22,490 nt of DNA, from contig JAEWLI010000119.1 in the NCBI GenBank assembly GCA_023393375.1, positions 1 through 22,490 of the forward strand, in the 5' to 3' direction. This DNA is from Bacteroidota bacterium (GTDB taxonomy: Bacteria > Bacteroidota > Bacteroidia > Cytophagales > Cyclobacteriaceae). Made by a program: the position numbers and the translations under genes. Positions within the stretch are counted from its first letter, which is position 1. The number at the start of each line of letters is the position of its first letter. The notes under the pieces were generated by a model that was given only the letters and a program-made list of their open reading frames with translations, ran no database searches and was not told where the DNA came from. Shown piece after piece: positions 16,146-22,490 of this stretch.

Positions 16146-17688
16146 AAATAACGGTTTTGAAGAAGAATGGCGTAAGTCGTTTGCAGATGCCGAAGCTGAG
16201 CCATCAGAAGAATTATGGACCAAAATAGATGCTGTTTTGGCCAATAATGATGCAACAAAGTATAGGAAGAAAGCTGTTTACTACAAATATGTGGCTGCAG
16301 CCGCTGTATTGATTGCTGCATTTTTAGGTGTACTGGTGATGACTTTACCTGAAAATGAGCTACAACCCTTAAGTGAACAAACCCCGAATTCTTCTTCGTT
16401 CGAAAAAGATCAACCAACTGCTATCACGGATAATAAAAATCCTGGTATGTCTACGCCGAAAGATCAACCAAGCTTAACCCAGGGGCCATCAAATGATGTT
16501 ATGCATGATGGAAGTTCAGGAAATAGTGGTCAGCAAAATAGCATGTTATCGGATGAAACACTAACAGGGGGGGATGTTGCAGATAATCGGAAATTTTTAC
16601 AGAAAGAAACAGATGTTGCCCCTTTAGCAGTGGTGCCAGTTGACAAAGACAAGGAGTTACTATTGGATGAAGAAATTCTTCATTATGAACAGGACTTCAT
16701 TGACAGGCAGGATATGAATGTTGTGGTATTAAACGAAAACCCTTCCTTAATAATGGCTGAAAAAAGAGGTATAGCACCATTAGAGGCAGATTTAAAACCT
16801 GGCTATACCCATATTAATAAAGTGATGGACCTATCGGATTTTTATGCAATGACAAGGCCTGCTAAAGAGAACCGTTCTGGTATGTGGGCGGGTGTTTCTT
16901 TTTCAGGTGGAAATTTTAATCCTGATTATTCCGCCTCTAGTACATCAACAATGGATTATGCCGAATTAAATAGTCCTGTACCAACTTATACACCAGTCAG
17001 CAGAGATGCCTGGAACGATCATATTGGTAATAAATTTTATTCAGAAGCAGAAGAGAAAGATTTTGTAAATTACATGGCCAATACCACCAATAAGGAGAAT
17101 GAACCGGGAATTTCATATACCGTTGGGTTAAATATGGGGACAAGAATTTCACAAAAATTTGTTCTTCAAAGTGGTTTGTTTTATGCTAAAAAGACAAGTT
17201 CCACATCTACTTCCTCCATAGCGATAGATGAAAATAATGAAGCGTACCCAATGCATTTCACCAATGTGGCAAGGATGGACCAGTCCTATTACAATGTCAA
17301 TTATCCTGCAGAAATAAGTTTGAACAACAGCTTTCAATTTATCAGTATACCATTAAAATTGGGATACCATATTGTTGATGAAAAAGTTGGCGTGATAGTC
17401 TATTCAGGGGTTTCTTCGGAATTTTTCCTGAACAATAAAATTGATGATGGAAAAGACGGCTTAAATGCTGTTAATGTAAAACGTGGAAGCGATTCACCCT
17501 ATCGAAATGTATGGTTCAACGGACTGGTATCACTAGAGTTAAAATATAATTTTGGTGGTTTTTACAGTGCTTTTATTGAACCTTCGTACAAAATATCCCT
17601 TAACAGTCTTACAAAATCAGATTTTGCCGTTAAAAGTGAGCCAAAATCATTTAATATTGGAATGGGTGTAAAAATAAATATTCAATAA
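16129..17688 (+). CDS. Anti-sigma-like membrane protein with C-terminal outer-membrane beta-barrel-like domain
   Basis: This 519-residue protein has three parts. Residues 1-49 are a charged cytoplasmic segment of the kind found in Bacteroidota anti-sigma-like proteins (EEEWRKSFADAEAEPSEELWTKI). A single membrane helix follows at about 50-72 (KYVAAAAVLIAAFLGVLVMT). A long low-complexity linker at about 75-240 is rich in S, N, Q, P, D and E. The C-terminal part (about 245-519) has amphipathic strands with repeated G-x-x-x-G and alternating aromatic patterns, typical of PorT-like or OmpA-type small barrels (WAGVSFSGGNF, ISIPLKLGYHI, FIEPSYKISL, FNIGMGVKINI). The gene overlaps the sigma factor by 17 bases. 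If both ends insert as predicted, the protein would span the periplasm from inner to outer membrane; this is inference. Confidence 0.8.
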   Translation: MKGLDKNNGFEEEWRKSFADAEAEPSEELWTKIDAVLANNDATKYRKKAVYYKYVAAAAVLIAAFLGVLVMTLPENELQPLSEQTPNSSSFEKDQPTAITDNKNPGMSTPKDQPSLTQGPSNDVMHDGSSGNSGQQNSMLSDETLTGGDVADNRKFLQKETDVAPLAVVPVDKDKELLLDEEILHYEQDFIDRQDMNVVVLNENPSLIMAEKRGIAPLEADLKPGYTHINKVMDLSDFYAMTRPAKENRSGMWAGVSFSGGNFNPDYSASSTSTMDYAELNSPVPTYTPVSRDAWNDHIGNKFYSEAEEKDFVNYMANTTNKENEPGISYTVGLNMGTRISQKFVLQSGLFYAKKTSSTSTSSIAIDENNEAYPMHFTNVARMDQSYYNVNYPAEISLNNSFQFISIPLKLGYHIVDEKVGVIVYSGVSSEFFLNNKIDDGKDGLNAVNVKRGSDSPYRNVWFNGLVSLELKYNFGGFYSAFIEPSYKISLNSLTKSDFAVKSEPKSFNIGMGVKINIQ

Positions 17689-17792
17689 TGAAAGTATCAA
17701 AAAAAATTGCATTGGTTGCATTAGGACTCATTATTGCTATTATCGCATTTATTTATTCTGCCTGGCCTTATTTCCTAATAGCCCTGAAGTAA
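17688..17792 (+). CDS. 34-residue single-span membrane peptide
   Basis: The stop of the beta-barrel gene and the ATG of this frame share a base (TAATG at 17686-17690), as in coupled translation. The peptide has a short basic start (MKVSKK), one hydrophobic helix (IALVALGLIIAIIAFIYSAW) and a short tail (PYFLIALK). The layout is that of a bitopic membrane micropeptide. It is below the size most gene callers report. Its position as the third frame of the sigma/anti-sigma operon suggests a role in the same system, for example modulating the anti-sigma protein, but nothing in the sequence proves this. Confidence 0.55.
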   Translation: MKVSKKIALVALGLIIAIIAFIYSAWPYFLIALK

Positions 17793-17877
17793 TTCCCATA
17801 TGAGAAATCAATCTGCAATATTTTCTGATTTACAATGCAACCTCCTGCATTATTAATGTGTCAAAGATTAAAAGCAG

Positions 17878-18093
17878 ATGGTTATGGTTAAAAATACTAC
17901 AACAAAAGAAGCTACAGATGTTCGGGGAATTTTATTTCGCCTGATAGTTTTTGTCGGATTACTGATTGTGATCAGTATTATTCTAGAAGGGTGCACCATG
18001 AGCCCCACAGATCCTGTAATTGAAAATTTTCAGTCACATAACAACAGTTATAATTTTAATTACAGCTGTTTAAAAGGGGGATTTACCTACTAA
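17878..18093 (+). CDS. Possible small membrane protein or lipoprotein
   Basis: This 71-residue frame has a charged N-terminus (KNTTTKEATDVRG), one hydrophobic segment (LFRLIVFVGLLIVISIIL) and then LEGC, loosely like a lipobox. A polar Asn/Ser-rich tail follows (SHNNSYNFNYSC). It follows the 34-residue peptide by 85 bases on the same strand and ends 23 bases before the converging ABC-F gene. No strong ribosome-binding site is visible and I recognise no family. It may be a real small envelope protein or chance coding. Confidence 0.35.
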   Translation: MVMVKNTTTKEATDVRGILFRLIVFVGLLIVISIILEGCTMSPTDPVIENFQSHNNSYNFNYSCLKGGFTY

Positions 18094-18116
18094 TGGCTAT
18101 TGTATTTCAGGATAAT

Positions 18117-20039
18117 TTATGTTAATTCTGCATCAATCTGCTCTATTTTCTCAGCCAACTGATCCCATTGCTGTTGTAGTTGTTCAAGCTGAATTTTGAT
18201 ATTTTCATATTCTTTGTTAAGCTCTTCTACCTGATCGCTGTTGGCATAGCAAGAAGGATCCGCTAATTTTTGTTCTACCTCGTCTTTTGACGATTCCAGG
18301 TTAATAATTTTTGATTCAGTGTCGTTCAGCTCCTTTTCGATGGTTTTTTTTTCTTTTTTCAATTCAGCAGTCCGGTTTTGATCCTCAGAATTTGTTTTTA
18401 TGGTTTTTTTTTCTTCTTTTACAATATGCTGAACTTTTTGAACATTCTTTTTTTTCATCCAGTATTCATATTCCTGATAATTTCCCGGATATTCCTTGAT
18501 CTCCTGGTTTTCGATATACCAGATCTTGTTGGCTGTTTCTGAAATAAAATACCTGTCATGCGATACAATCACAAATGTCCCGGTATATTGCTGCAAAGCC
18601 TGGATCAGTATATTTACCGATTGCATATCCAGATGGTTGGTCGGTTCATCCAAAATCAGAAAATTTGCCTCTGATATCAATGTTTTAGCCAATGCTACCC
18701 TTGATTTCTCACCACCGGAAAGCACTTTTATCTTTTTATAAACATCGTCACCGGTAAATAAAAAGCAGCCTAATACCGACCGCAGTTCCTGTTCGGATTT
18801 ACCGCTTCCCGATTGTTTTAACTCCTCCAATATCTCGTTTTCTACATGCAAGGCTTCCAATTGATGCTGGGCATAAAACCCTTGCAATACATTGTATCCT
18901 TCATTTACTTCCCCTTCTACCTTTTCATTGCCATTGATGATCCGCAACAGTGTGGATTTGCCTTTGCCATTGGCACCGATCAATGCGATTTTATCCCCCC
19001 GTTCAATCCTTGCATGTGTATTTTTAAATATCTGTAAATCACCATATGCTTTCGACATATGTTTGATTTCCACCACATTTCTGCCCGATTGTTTGGCTAC
19101 ATTAAAGGAAATGTTGACTATCGGTGCGGCATTGTTTACCTCACTTACTTTGTCCATTCTTTCCAGGGCTTTCACTCGTGATTGGACTTGCCGTGCTTTT
19201 GTGGATTTGGCCCGGAAACGGTTGATAAATTGTTCTGTTTGTTTGATCTTTTGTTGCTGGTTTTCCCAGGCATTCTGTTGAATCTCATCACGCATCGATT
19301 TTTCGGAAACATAAAAATCATAATTCCCTTCATACGACACCAGGTCACAATCAAATACCTCCACTATTCGTGTGACGGAATTGTTCAAGAACCGTTTGTC
19401 GTGAGAAACAATGATGATAGAGCCATTGTAGGATCTGATATAATTTTCCACCCACTGGATCGAGGGTAGGTCGAGGTGGTTGGTAGGTTCATCCAGCATC
19501 AACAGGGAGGGCTGCTCCAGAAGTAATTTGGCAAGCATCACCCGCATGCGCCAACCACCAGAAAATTCCTTCAGAGGTCTGTCAAGGTCTTCTGTAGAGA
19601 ATCCGATCCCCTCAAGGATTTCTTCGGCTTTGGCTTTCAGGGAATAACCTTCCATCGATTCGAATTGTGCCTGCAGATGGGAAAGATCGTCCAACAGCTT
19701 GTCAGAATATTGATGCTCCATTTCGGCAATGATCTTATCTATTTTTTTCTGAATAGCAAGTTCTTTTTCAAACGCCTGCATGGCTACACTCACAATGCTG
19801 TCACTGCTTTCATATGATAAAAGGTCCTGGTTAAGAAACCCAACACTACAATCGTTGCTTTTGGTGATCTGGCCAGCATCTGGGGTGTATTCTCCATCGA
19901 TCAGCCTGAGCAATGTGGTTTTCCCCGATCCATTTAGCCCTATCAGGCCTATTTTATCATAAGGTTTGATATGCAGAGAGGCATTTTCAAAGATTGCCCG
20001 TCCACCAATGTAATAACTGAGATTGTTTATTGAAAGCAT
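18117..20039 (-). CDS. ABC-F family ATPase (translation/ribosome-associated)
   Basis: This 640-residue protein has two ABC ATPase cassettes and no membrane segments. The first has Walker A GLNGSGKT at 34-41, signature FSGGWRMRVMLA at 159-170 and Walker B LLMLDEPTNHLD at 179-190. The second has Walker A GANGKGKS at 355-362, signature LSGGEKSRVALA at 440-451 and Walker B FLILDEPTNHLD at 460-471. An inter-domain linker at about 240-300 carries the arginine/lysine-rich helices (FINRFRAKSTKARQVQSRVKALERM) that in ABC-F proteins reach into the ribosomal E site. A charged coiled coil occupies about 555-640, as in Uup- or YheS-type members. Members act on stalled ribosomes and some give antibiotic resistance. 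This one looks like the housekeeping type, but the exact subgroup cannot be fixed without a tree. Confidence 0.93.
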   Translation of the reverse strand: MLSINNLSYYIGGRAIFENASLHIKPYDKIGLIGLNGSGKTTLLRLIDGEYTPDAGQITKSNDCSVGFLNQDLLSYESSDSIVSVAMQAFEKELAIQKKIDKIIAEMEHQYSDKLLDDLSHLQAQFESMEGYSLKAKAEEILEGIGFSTEDLDRPLKEFSGGWRMRVMLAKLLLEQPSLLMLDEPTNHLDLPSIQWVENYIRSYNGSIIIVSHDKRFLNNSVTRIVEVFDCDLVSYEGNYDFYVSEKSMRDEIQQNAWENQQQKIKQTEQFINRFRAKSTKARQVQSRVKALERMDKVSEVNNAAPIVNISFNVAKQSGRNVVEIKHMSKAYGDLQIFKNTHARIERGDKIALIGANGKGKSTLLRIINGNEKVEGEVNEGYNVLQGFYAQHQLEALHVENEILEELKQSGSGKSEQELRSVLGCFLFTGDDVYKKIKVLSGGEKSRVALAKTLISEANFLILDEPTNHLDMQSVNILIQALQQYTGTFVIVSHDRYFISETANKIWYIENQEIKEYPGNYQEYEYWMKKKNVQKVQHIVKEEKKTIKTNSEDQNRTAELKKEKKTIEKELNDTESKIINLESSKDEVEQKLADPSCYANSDQVEELNKEYENIKIQLEQLQQQWDQLAEKIEQIDAELT

Positions 20040-20227
20040 GCCGCAAAGATAGTAATATTGTTCTTTTTAATAAACGGATGGTCAAAGGTTAAATGATATT
20101 AAGTGGGTCGTATTATAATAAATAGTAATGGTTTGCTTTTTTACAAAATACAAGAATACACCAAACAATACCTTGTGTTAAGCAGATTATGAAAAGTAAA
20201 TAGCTTTTAGTAAAATACAGAGAACGG

Positions 20228-21037
20228 ATGTACTATAAAACGCAAAAGCCTGTTTCCATACTTGCACCATATGTCCGGTTTTTTTGGGAATTTAAGGTGC
20301 CTGTAACTGCAGGAAAGCCTTACGTGTTCAGGGCTATGGCCAGGGATGGTGCCGAGTTATTGTTCCACATCAATGGTGTTTTTGATGAAGTACTAGATAG
20401 CGATAAAAAGCAGAAATCTTTTGTTTCAGGTGTGCATGGTCAAAGTAATGTAGTAAGAAGGTTTGAGATTCATTCCACGTTTTCGATTTTTGGTGCCTAT
20501 CTGAACCCCTTTGCTTTGGAGGCATTTTTTGGTATTCCTGCCGAAGAAATCAGCAACCACATGCCTGATCTTTACACATTGACAGGAAACGCAGGTGATG
20601 AAATTGAAGAAAAAATTATGCTGGCTACCAATTTTAATCATAGGGTAGCCCTGATAAGTGATTTTCTTGAAAAATTGTTGATGAAACGTTCTGTTACTCC
20701 TTTCCCATTTTATGATTTGTTACAATCAGTTAGTTATTCCCGCGGGAAAATCTTAGTGAACGAGTTGGCAGAAAAACATTGTTTGTCCACACGCCAGTTT
20801 GAAAGGAAGTTTAAATCGGCATCAGGTTTCAGCCCAAAGCTGTATGCAAGAATTGTGAGGTTCCAGAATGTTGTATCTCATTTGCCCAATCCGCAAAAAC
20901 CACTTGTTGAAATAGCCTACGAATGTGGTTATTATGACCAGTCGCATTTTATACATGACTTTAAACAATTCTCAGGATACCATCCAAGTGTATTTTTTAA
21001 TGGTGGTGCTGAAGGTATGGAATGGATGACCGGATAG
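20228..21037 (+). CDS. AraC-family transcriptional regulator
   Basis: This 269-residue protein has an N-terminal effector/dimerisation domain (about 1-155) with the pattern seen in Bacteroidota AraC proteins of the DUF6597 type (LAPYVRFFWEF, GAELLFHING, SIFGAYLNPFALEAFFGIP). The C-terminal DNA-binding domain has two helix-turn-helix motifs: about 178-210 (NELAEKHCLSTRQFERKFK, GFSPKLYARIVRF) and about 226-257 (VEIAYECGYYDQSHFIHDFK, GYHPSVFF). It likely responds to an unknown small molecule. It is divergent from the ABC-F gene (188 bases between starts). The VOC-fold gene lies 93 bases downstream on the same strand and is a plausible partner or target. Confidence 0.92.
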   Translation: MYYKTQKPVSILAPYVRFFWEFKVPVTAGKPYVFRAMARDGAELLFHINGVFDEVLDSDKKQKSFVSGVHGQSNVVRRFEIHSTFSIFGAYLNPFALEAFFGIPAEEISNHMPDLYTLTGNAGDEIEEKIMLATNFNHRVALISDFLEKLLMKRSVTPFPFYDLLQSVSYSRGKILVNELAEKHCLSTRQFERKFKSASGFSPKLYARIVRFQNVVSHLPNPQKPLVEIAYECGYYDQSHFIHDFKQFSGYHPSVFFNGGAEGMEWMTG

Positions 21038-21130
21038 AAGTTATGGTAAGCTAAAAAATGTCGTGTTCTTACAATTAATTGACTTCCTAAATGTATTCTT
21101 TTGTACAATAAACCTTAAACTTTTTAATGT

Positions 21131-21505
21131 ATGAATTTACCAGAAGGATATCAAACCGTAATGCCCTACCTGATTCTAAAGGGAACAGATGGCTTTATCA
21201 ATTTTACAAAAAATGTATTTAATGCAAAAGAACTTAATGTGTACCGCAATAGTGATGGCAGCATCATACATGCGGAAATACAAATTGGGGGATCAACGAT
21301 TATGATCGGGGAAGCAAATGAAAATTGGCATGTACAAAATGCAGGTCTTTATATCAATGTGGATAAAGCCGACGACCACTATGCACTTGCAATGGAAAAT
21401 GGTGCCGAAGTCGTGATGGGGCTGGAAGACAAAGATTATGGCCGAACTTGTGGTGTAAAAGATCCTTACGGCAATACCTGGTGGATTACATCACAAAAGG
21501 AATAA
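21131..21505 (+). CDS. VOC-fold protein, glyoxalase/PhnB-like
   Basis: This 124-residue protein has the paired beta-alpha-beta(3) layout of the vicinal-oxygen-chelate superfamily. The segments are MPYLILKGTDGFINFTKNVFNAK at 11-33, HAEIQIGGSTIMIGE at 47-61, GLYINVDKADDHYALAMENGAEV at 72-94 and YGRTCGVKDPYGNTWWIT at 103-120. The closing DPYGNTWWI motif is typical of the PhnB-like branch. Candidate metal-ligand positions are H47 and residues of the last strand, but the usual Glu is not obvious, so the metal site may be incomplete. The reaction cannot be named; relatives include glyoxalases, dioxygenases and fosfomycin/bleomycin resistance proteins. Confidence 0.88.
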   Translation: MNLPEGYQTVMPYLILKGTDGFINFTKNVFNAKELNVYRNSDGSIIHAEIQIGGSTIMIGEANENWHVQNAGLYINVDKADDHYALAMENGAEVVMGLEDKDYGRTCGVKDPYGNTWWITSQKE

Positions 21506-21572
21506 TATTGATTTTTAGCACGGAAGGAACAATACTTATACAGCGGTTTTGGGTATGCTTAACCAGTTAGAA

Positions 21573-21800
21573 ATACGACCGCCTTCGGGGTCGGCATCAT
21601 CTATTGACATTTCTACTAGAAACATGTGAACCCTATCGGGTTCAGATTTAGAGTATATGAACTTATTAACAGTTATGTTTTTGAACAGAATAATACATAC
21701 TGATATAATCATTGAAGAAACTGTGGCCTTTGAACCTGAAGGGTTCACATGTTTATAGCAGTCGATTCCCAAAAGAAGCCGACCCCAACGTGGGTCGTAC
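21573..21800. repeat. Long imperfect inverted repeat with nested hairpins (REP-like intergenic element)
   Basis: The left arm (21573-21644) and right arm (21731-21800) are imperfect reverse complements around an 86-base AT-rich centre. The best-matched parts are GGGGTCGGC near the outer ends and the 14-base AAACATGTGAACCC in the inner half. Each arm also holds small self-complementary hairpins: CGACC/GGTCG (21576-21593), TGAACCC-TATC-GGGTTCA (21627-21644), TGAACC-TGAAG-GGTTCA (21731-21747) and CGACCC/GGGTCG (21780-21797). A 103-codon frame crosses it on the minus strand, but its composition follows the repeat and I regard it as spurious. The rest of the non-coding stretch 21506-21967 shows nothing further. 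Confidence 0.7.
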
Positions 21801-21969
21801 AACTGATAAATAATATGTAACCAATGCAATTCATCCTGTTTTTCCATTGTTTTAAAAACCTATTTATGTATTAAAATCTAAATTATTAGAGTCGAATTGG
21901 GTGTTGTAAGGCCAATTTTGCTATACCAGATTGGTTAAAAGAATTCTAAGGTGTTGCAATTCTGAAAAC

Positions 21970-22490
21970 AGGCGATCCAGTCCTTTATCGGCAGCCTAAA
22001 ATTTTTTAGGCAGGCAAATCGGTTCTTTATTGACAGGCTAAAACTTTTTAGGCAGACAAATCAGTTCTTTACCGTCAGGCTAAAACTTTTTAGGCGGGCA
22101 AATCAGTCCTTTATCGGCAGGCTAAAACTTTTTAGGCAGGCGATTCATTCCTTTACCGTCAGGCTAAAATTTTTTAGGCAGGCAAATCTGTTCTTTATTG
22201 TCAGGCTAAAATTTTTTAGGCAGGTGATTCAGTCCTTTATCGTCAGGCTAAAACTTTTTAGGCAGGTAATTCAGTTCTTTACCTGCAGGCTAAATTTTTT
22301 AGATATGCAAATCAGTCCTTTGTTGACCGGCTAAAACTTTTTAGGCAGGCAAATCGGTTCTTTATTGACAGGCTAAAGTTTTTTAGGCAGGTGATTCAGT
22401 CCTTTATCGTCAGGCTAAAACTTTTTAGGCAGGCAATTCAGTTCTTTACCAGCAGGCTAAATATTTTAGATATGCAAATCAGTCCTTTGT
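21970..22490. repeat. 42-bp tandem repeat array (minisatellite), continuing past the window end
   Basis: A partial lead-in unit (21970-21990) is followed by units starting at 21991, 22033, 22075, 22117, 22159, 22201, 22243, 22285, 22326, 22368, 22410 and 22452. The spacing is 42 bases, except 41 between the eighth and ninth. The consensus contains GGCTAAAACTTTTTAGGC, a near-palindrome that is perfect in the first unit (GCCTAAAA..TTTTAGGC), followed by AGGCAAATCAGTCCTTTATCG. Diverged units with TTTTAGATATGC recur 167 bases apart (22301 and 22468), showing a four-unit higher-order period. There are no unique spacers, so this is not a CRISPR array. The last unit is cut by the window. Confidence 0.9.

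Noticed and set aside
18117..20039. Antibiotic-resistance ABC-F gene
   Set aside because: The protein has the general ABC-F layout with a long C-terminal coiled coil like housekeeping Uup/YheS types. Nothing in the sequence or context points to a resistance subgroup.
21536..21847. 103-codon minus-strand frame
   Set aside because: It lies across the inverted-repeat element and its peptide simply translates the hairpin motifs (for example DPRWGR, PEGGR). There is no family resemblance and no start context, so it is judged spurious.
21973..22330. Repeat protein encoded by the 42-bp array (14 codons per unit)
   Set aside because: One plus-strand frame stays open over about eight units because 42 is divisible by three. 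It has no start codon after its upstream TGA, its composition is odd (RLKLFRQ repeats), and it breaks at the 41-bp unit.
21970..22490. CRISPR array
   Set aside because: A cas6-like gene lies 8 kb away, but the whole 42-bp unit is conserved and there are no unique spacers of 25-40 bases. It is a tandem repeat.

Overview
The window looks like chromosomal DNA of an AT-rich member of the Bacteroidota, most likely a gliding or environmental Cytophagales-type bacterium. The lineage call rests on several things: a type IX secretion plug (DUF5103) protein, a DUF3276/PUR-type nucleic-acid-binding protein, a LuxC-like acyl-CoA reductase paired with a dicluster ferredoxin, an ECF sigma factor followed by an anti-sigma-like/beta-barrel protein, and promoters of the TTTG-N19..21-TAnnTTTG type. 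Most of the window is compact and chromosome-like, with genes that overlap by a few bases or meet tail to tail.

Layout. Bases 1-5569 hold a co-directional signalling cluster. It starts with a large hybrid histidine kinase (PAS, GAF, PAS, PAS, HisKA, HATPase, REC, Hpt) that is cut by the window start and broken by an apparent single-base frameshift in its GAF domain. A stand-alone CheY-like receiver follows, then a small unknown protein, a PhnP-like metallo-beta-lactamase hydrolase and a membrane-anchored class III nucleotide cyclase. A secreted TPR protein (minus strand) converges on the cyclase. Bases 7010-9127 carry an unknown protein, the LuxC-like reductase (minus) and the divergent ferredoxin. 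Bases 9193-14157 carry a DUF58 protein (minus), a gene-poor stretch with a possible transposase remnant, the DUF3276 protein, an AI-2E-type permease, YchF and a lone Cas6-like endoribonuclease. Bases 14158-18093 carry the type IX plug protein (minus), then an ECF sigma factor, an anti-sigma-like/beta-barrel membrane protein and a 34-residue membrane peptide, all overlapping. Bases 18117-21505 hold an ABC-F ATPase (minus), an AraC-type regulator and a VOC-fold protein.

The last ~950 bases contain no convincing gene. They hold a long imperfect inverted repeat (arms 21573-21644 and 21731-21800) built from short GC-rich hairpins. After it comes a 42-bp tandem repeat of at least 12 units, with a 167-bp higher-order period, that runs off the window end.

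The points most worth following up are the orphan cas6-like gene with a textbook Bacteroidota promoter but no other cas gene, the cyclase with altered substrate-specifying residues, the sigma/anti-sigma-barrel/micropeptide operon, the kinase frameshift and the two terminal repeat structures. I do not see a complete new defence or mobile system in this window.
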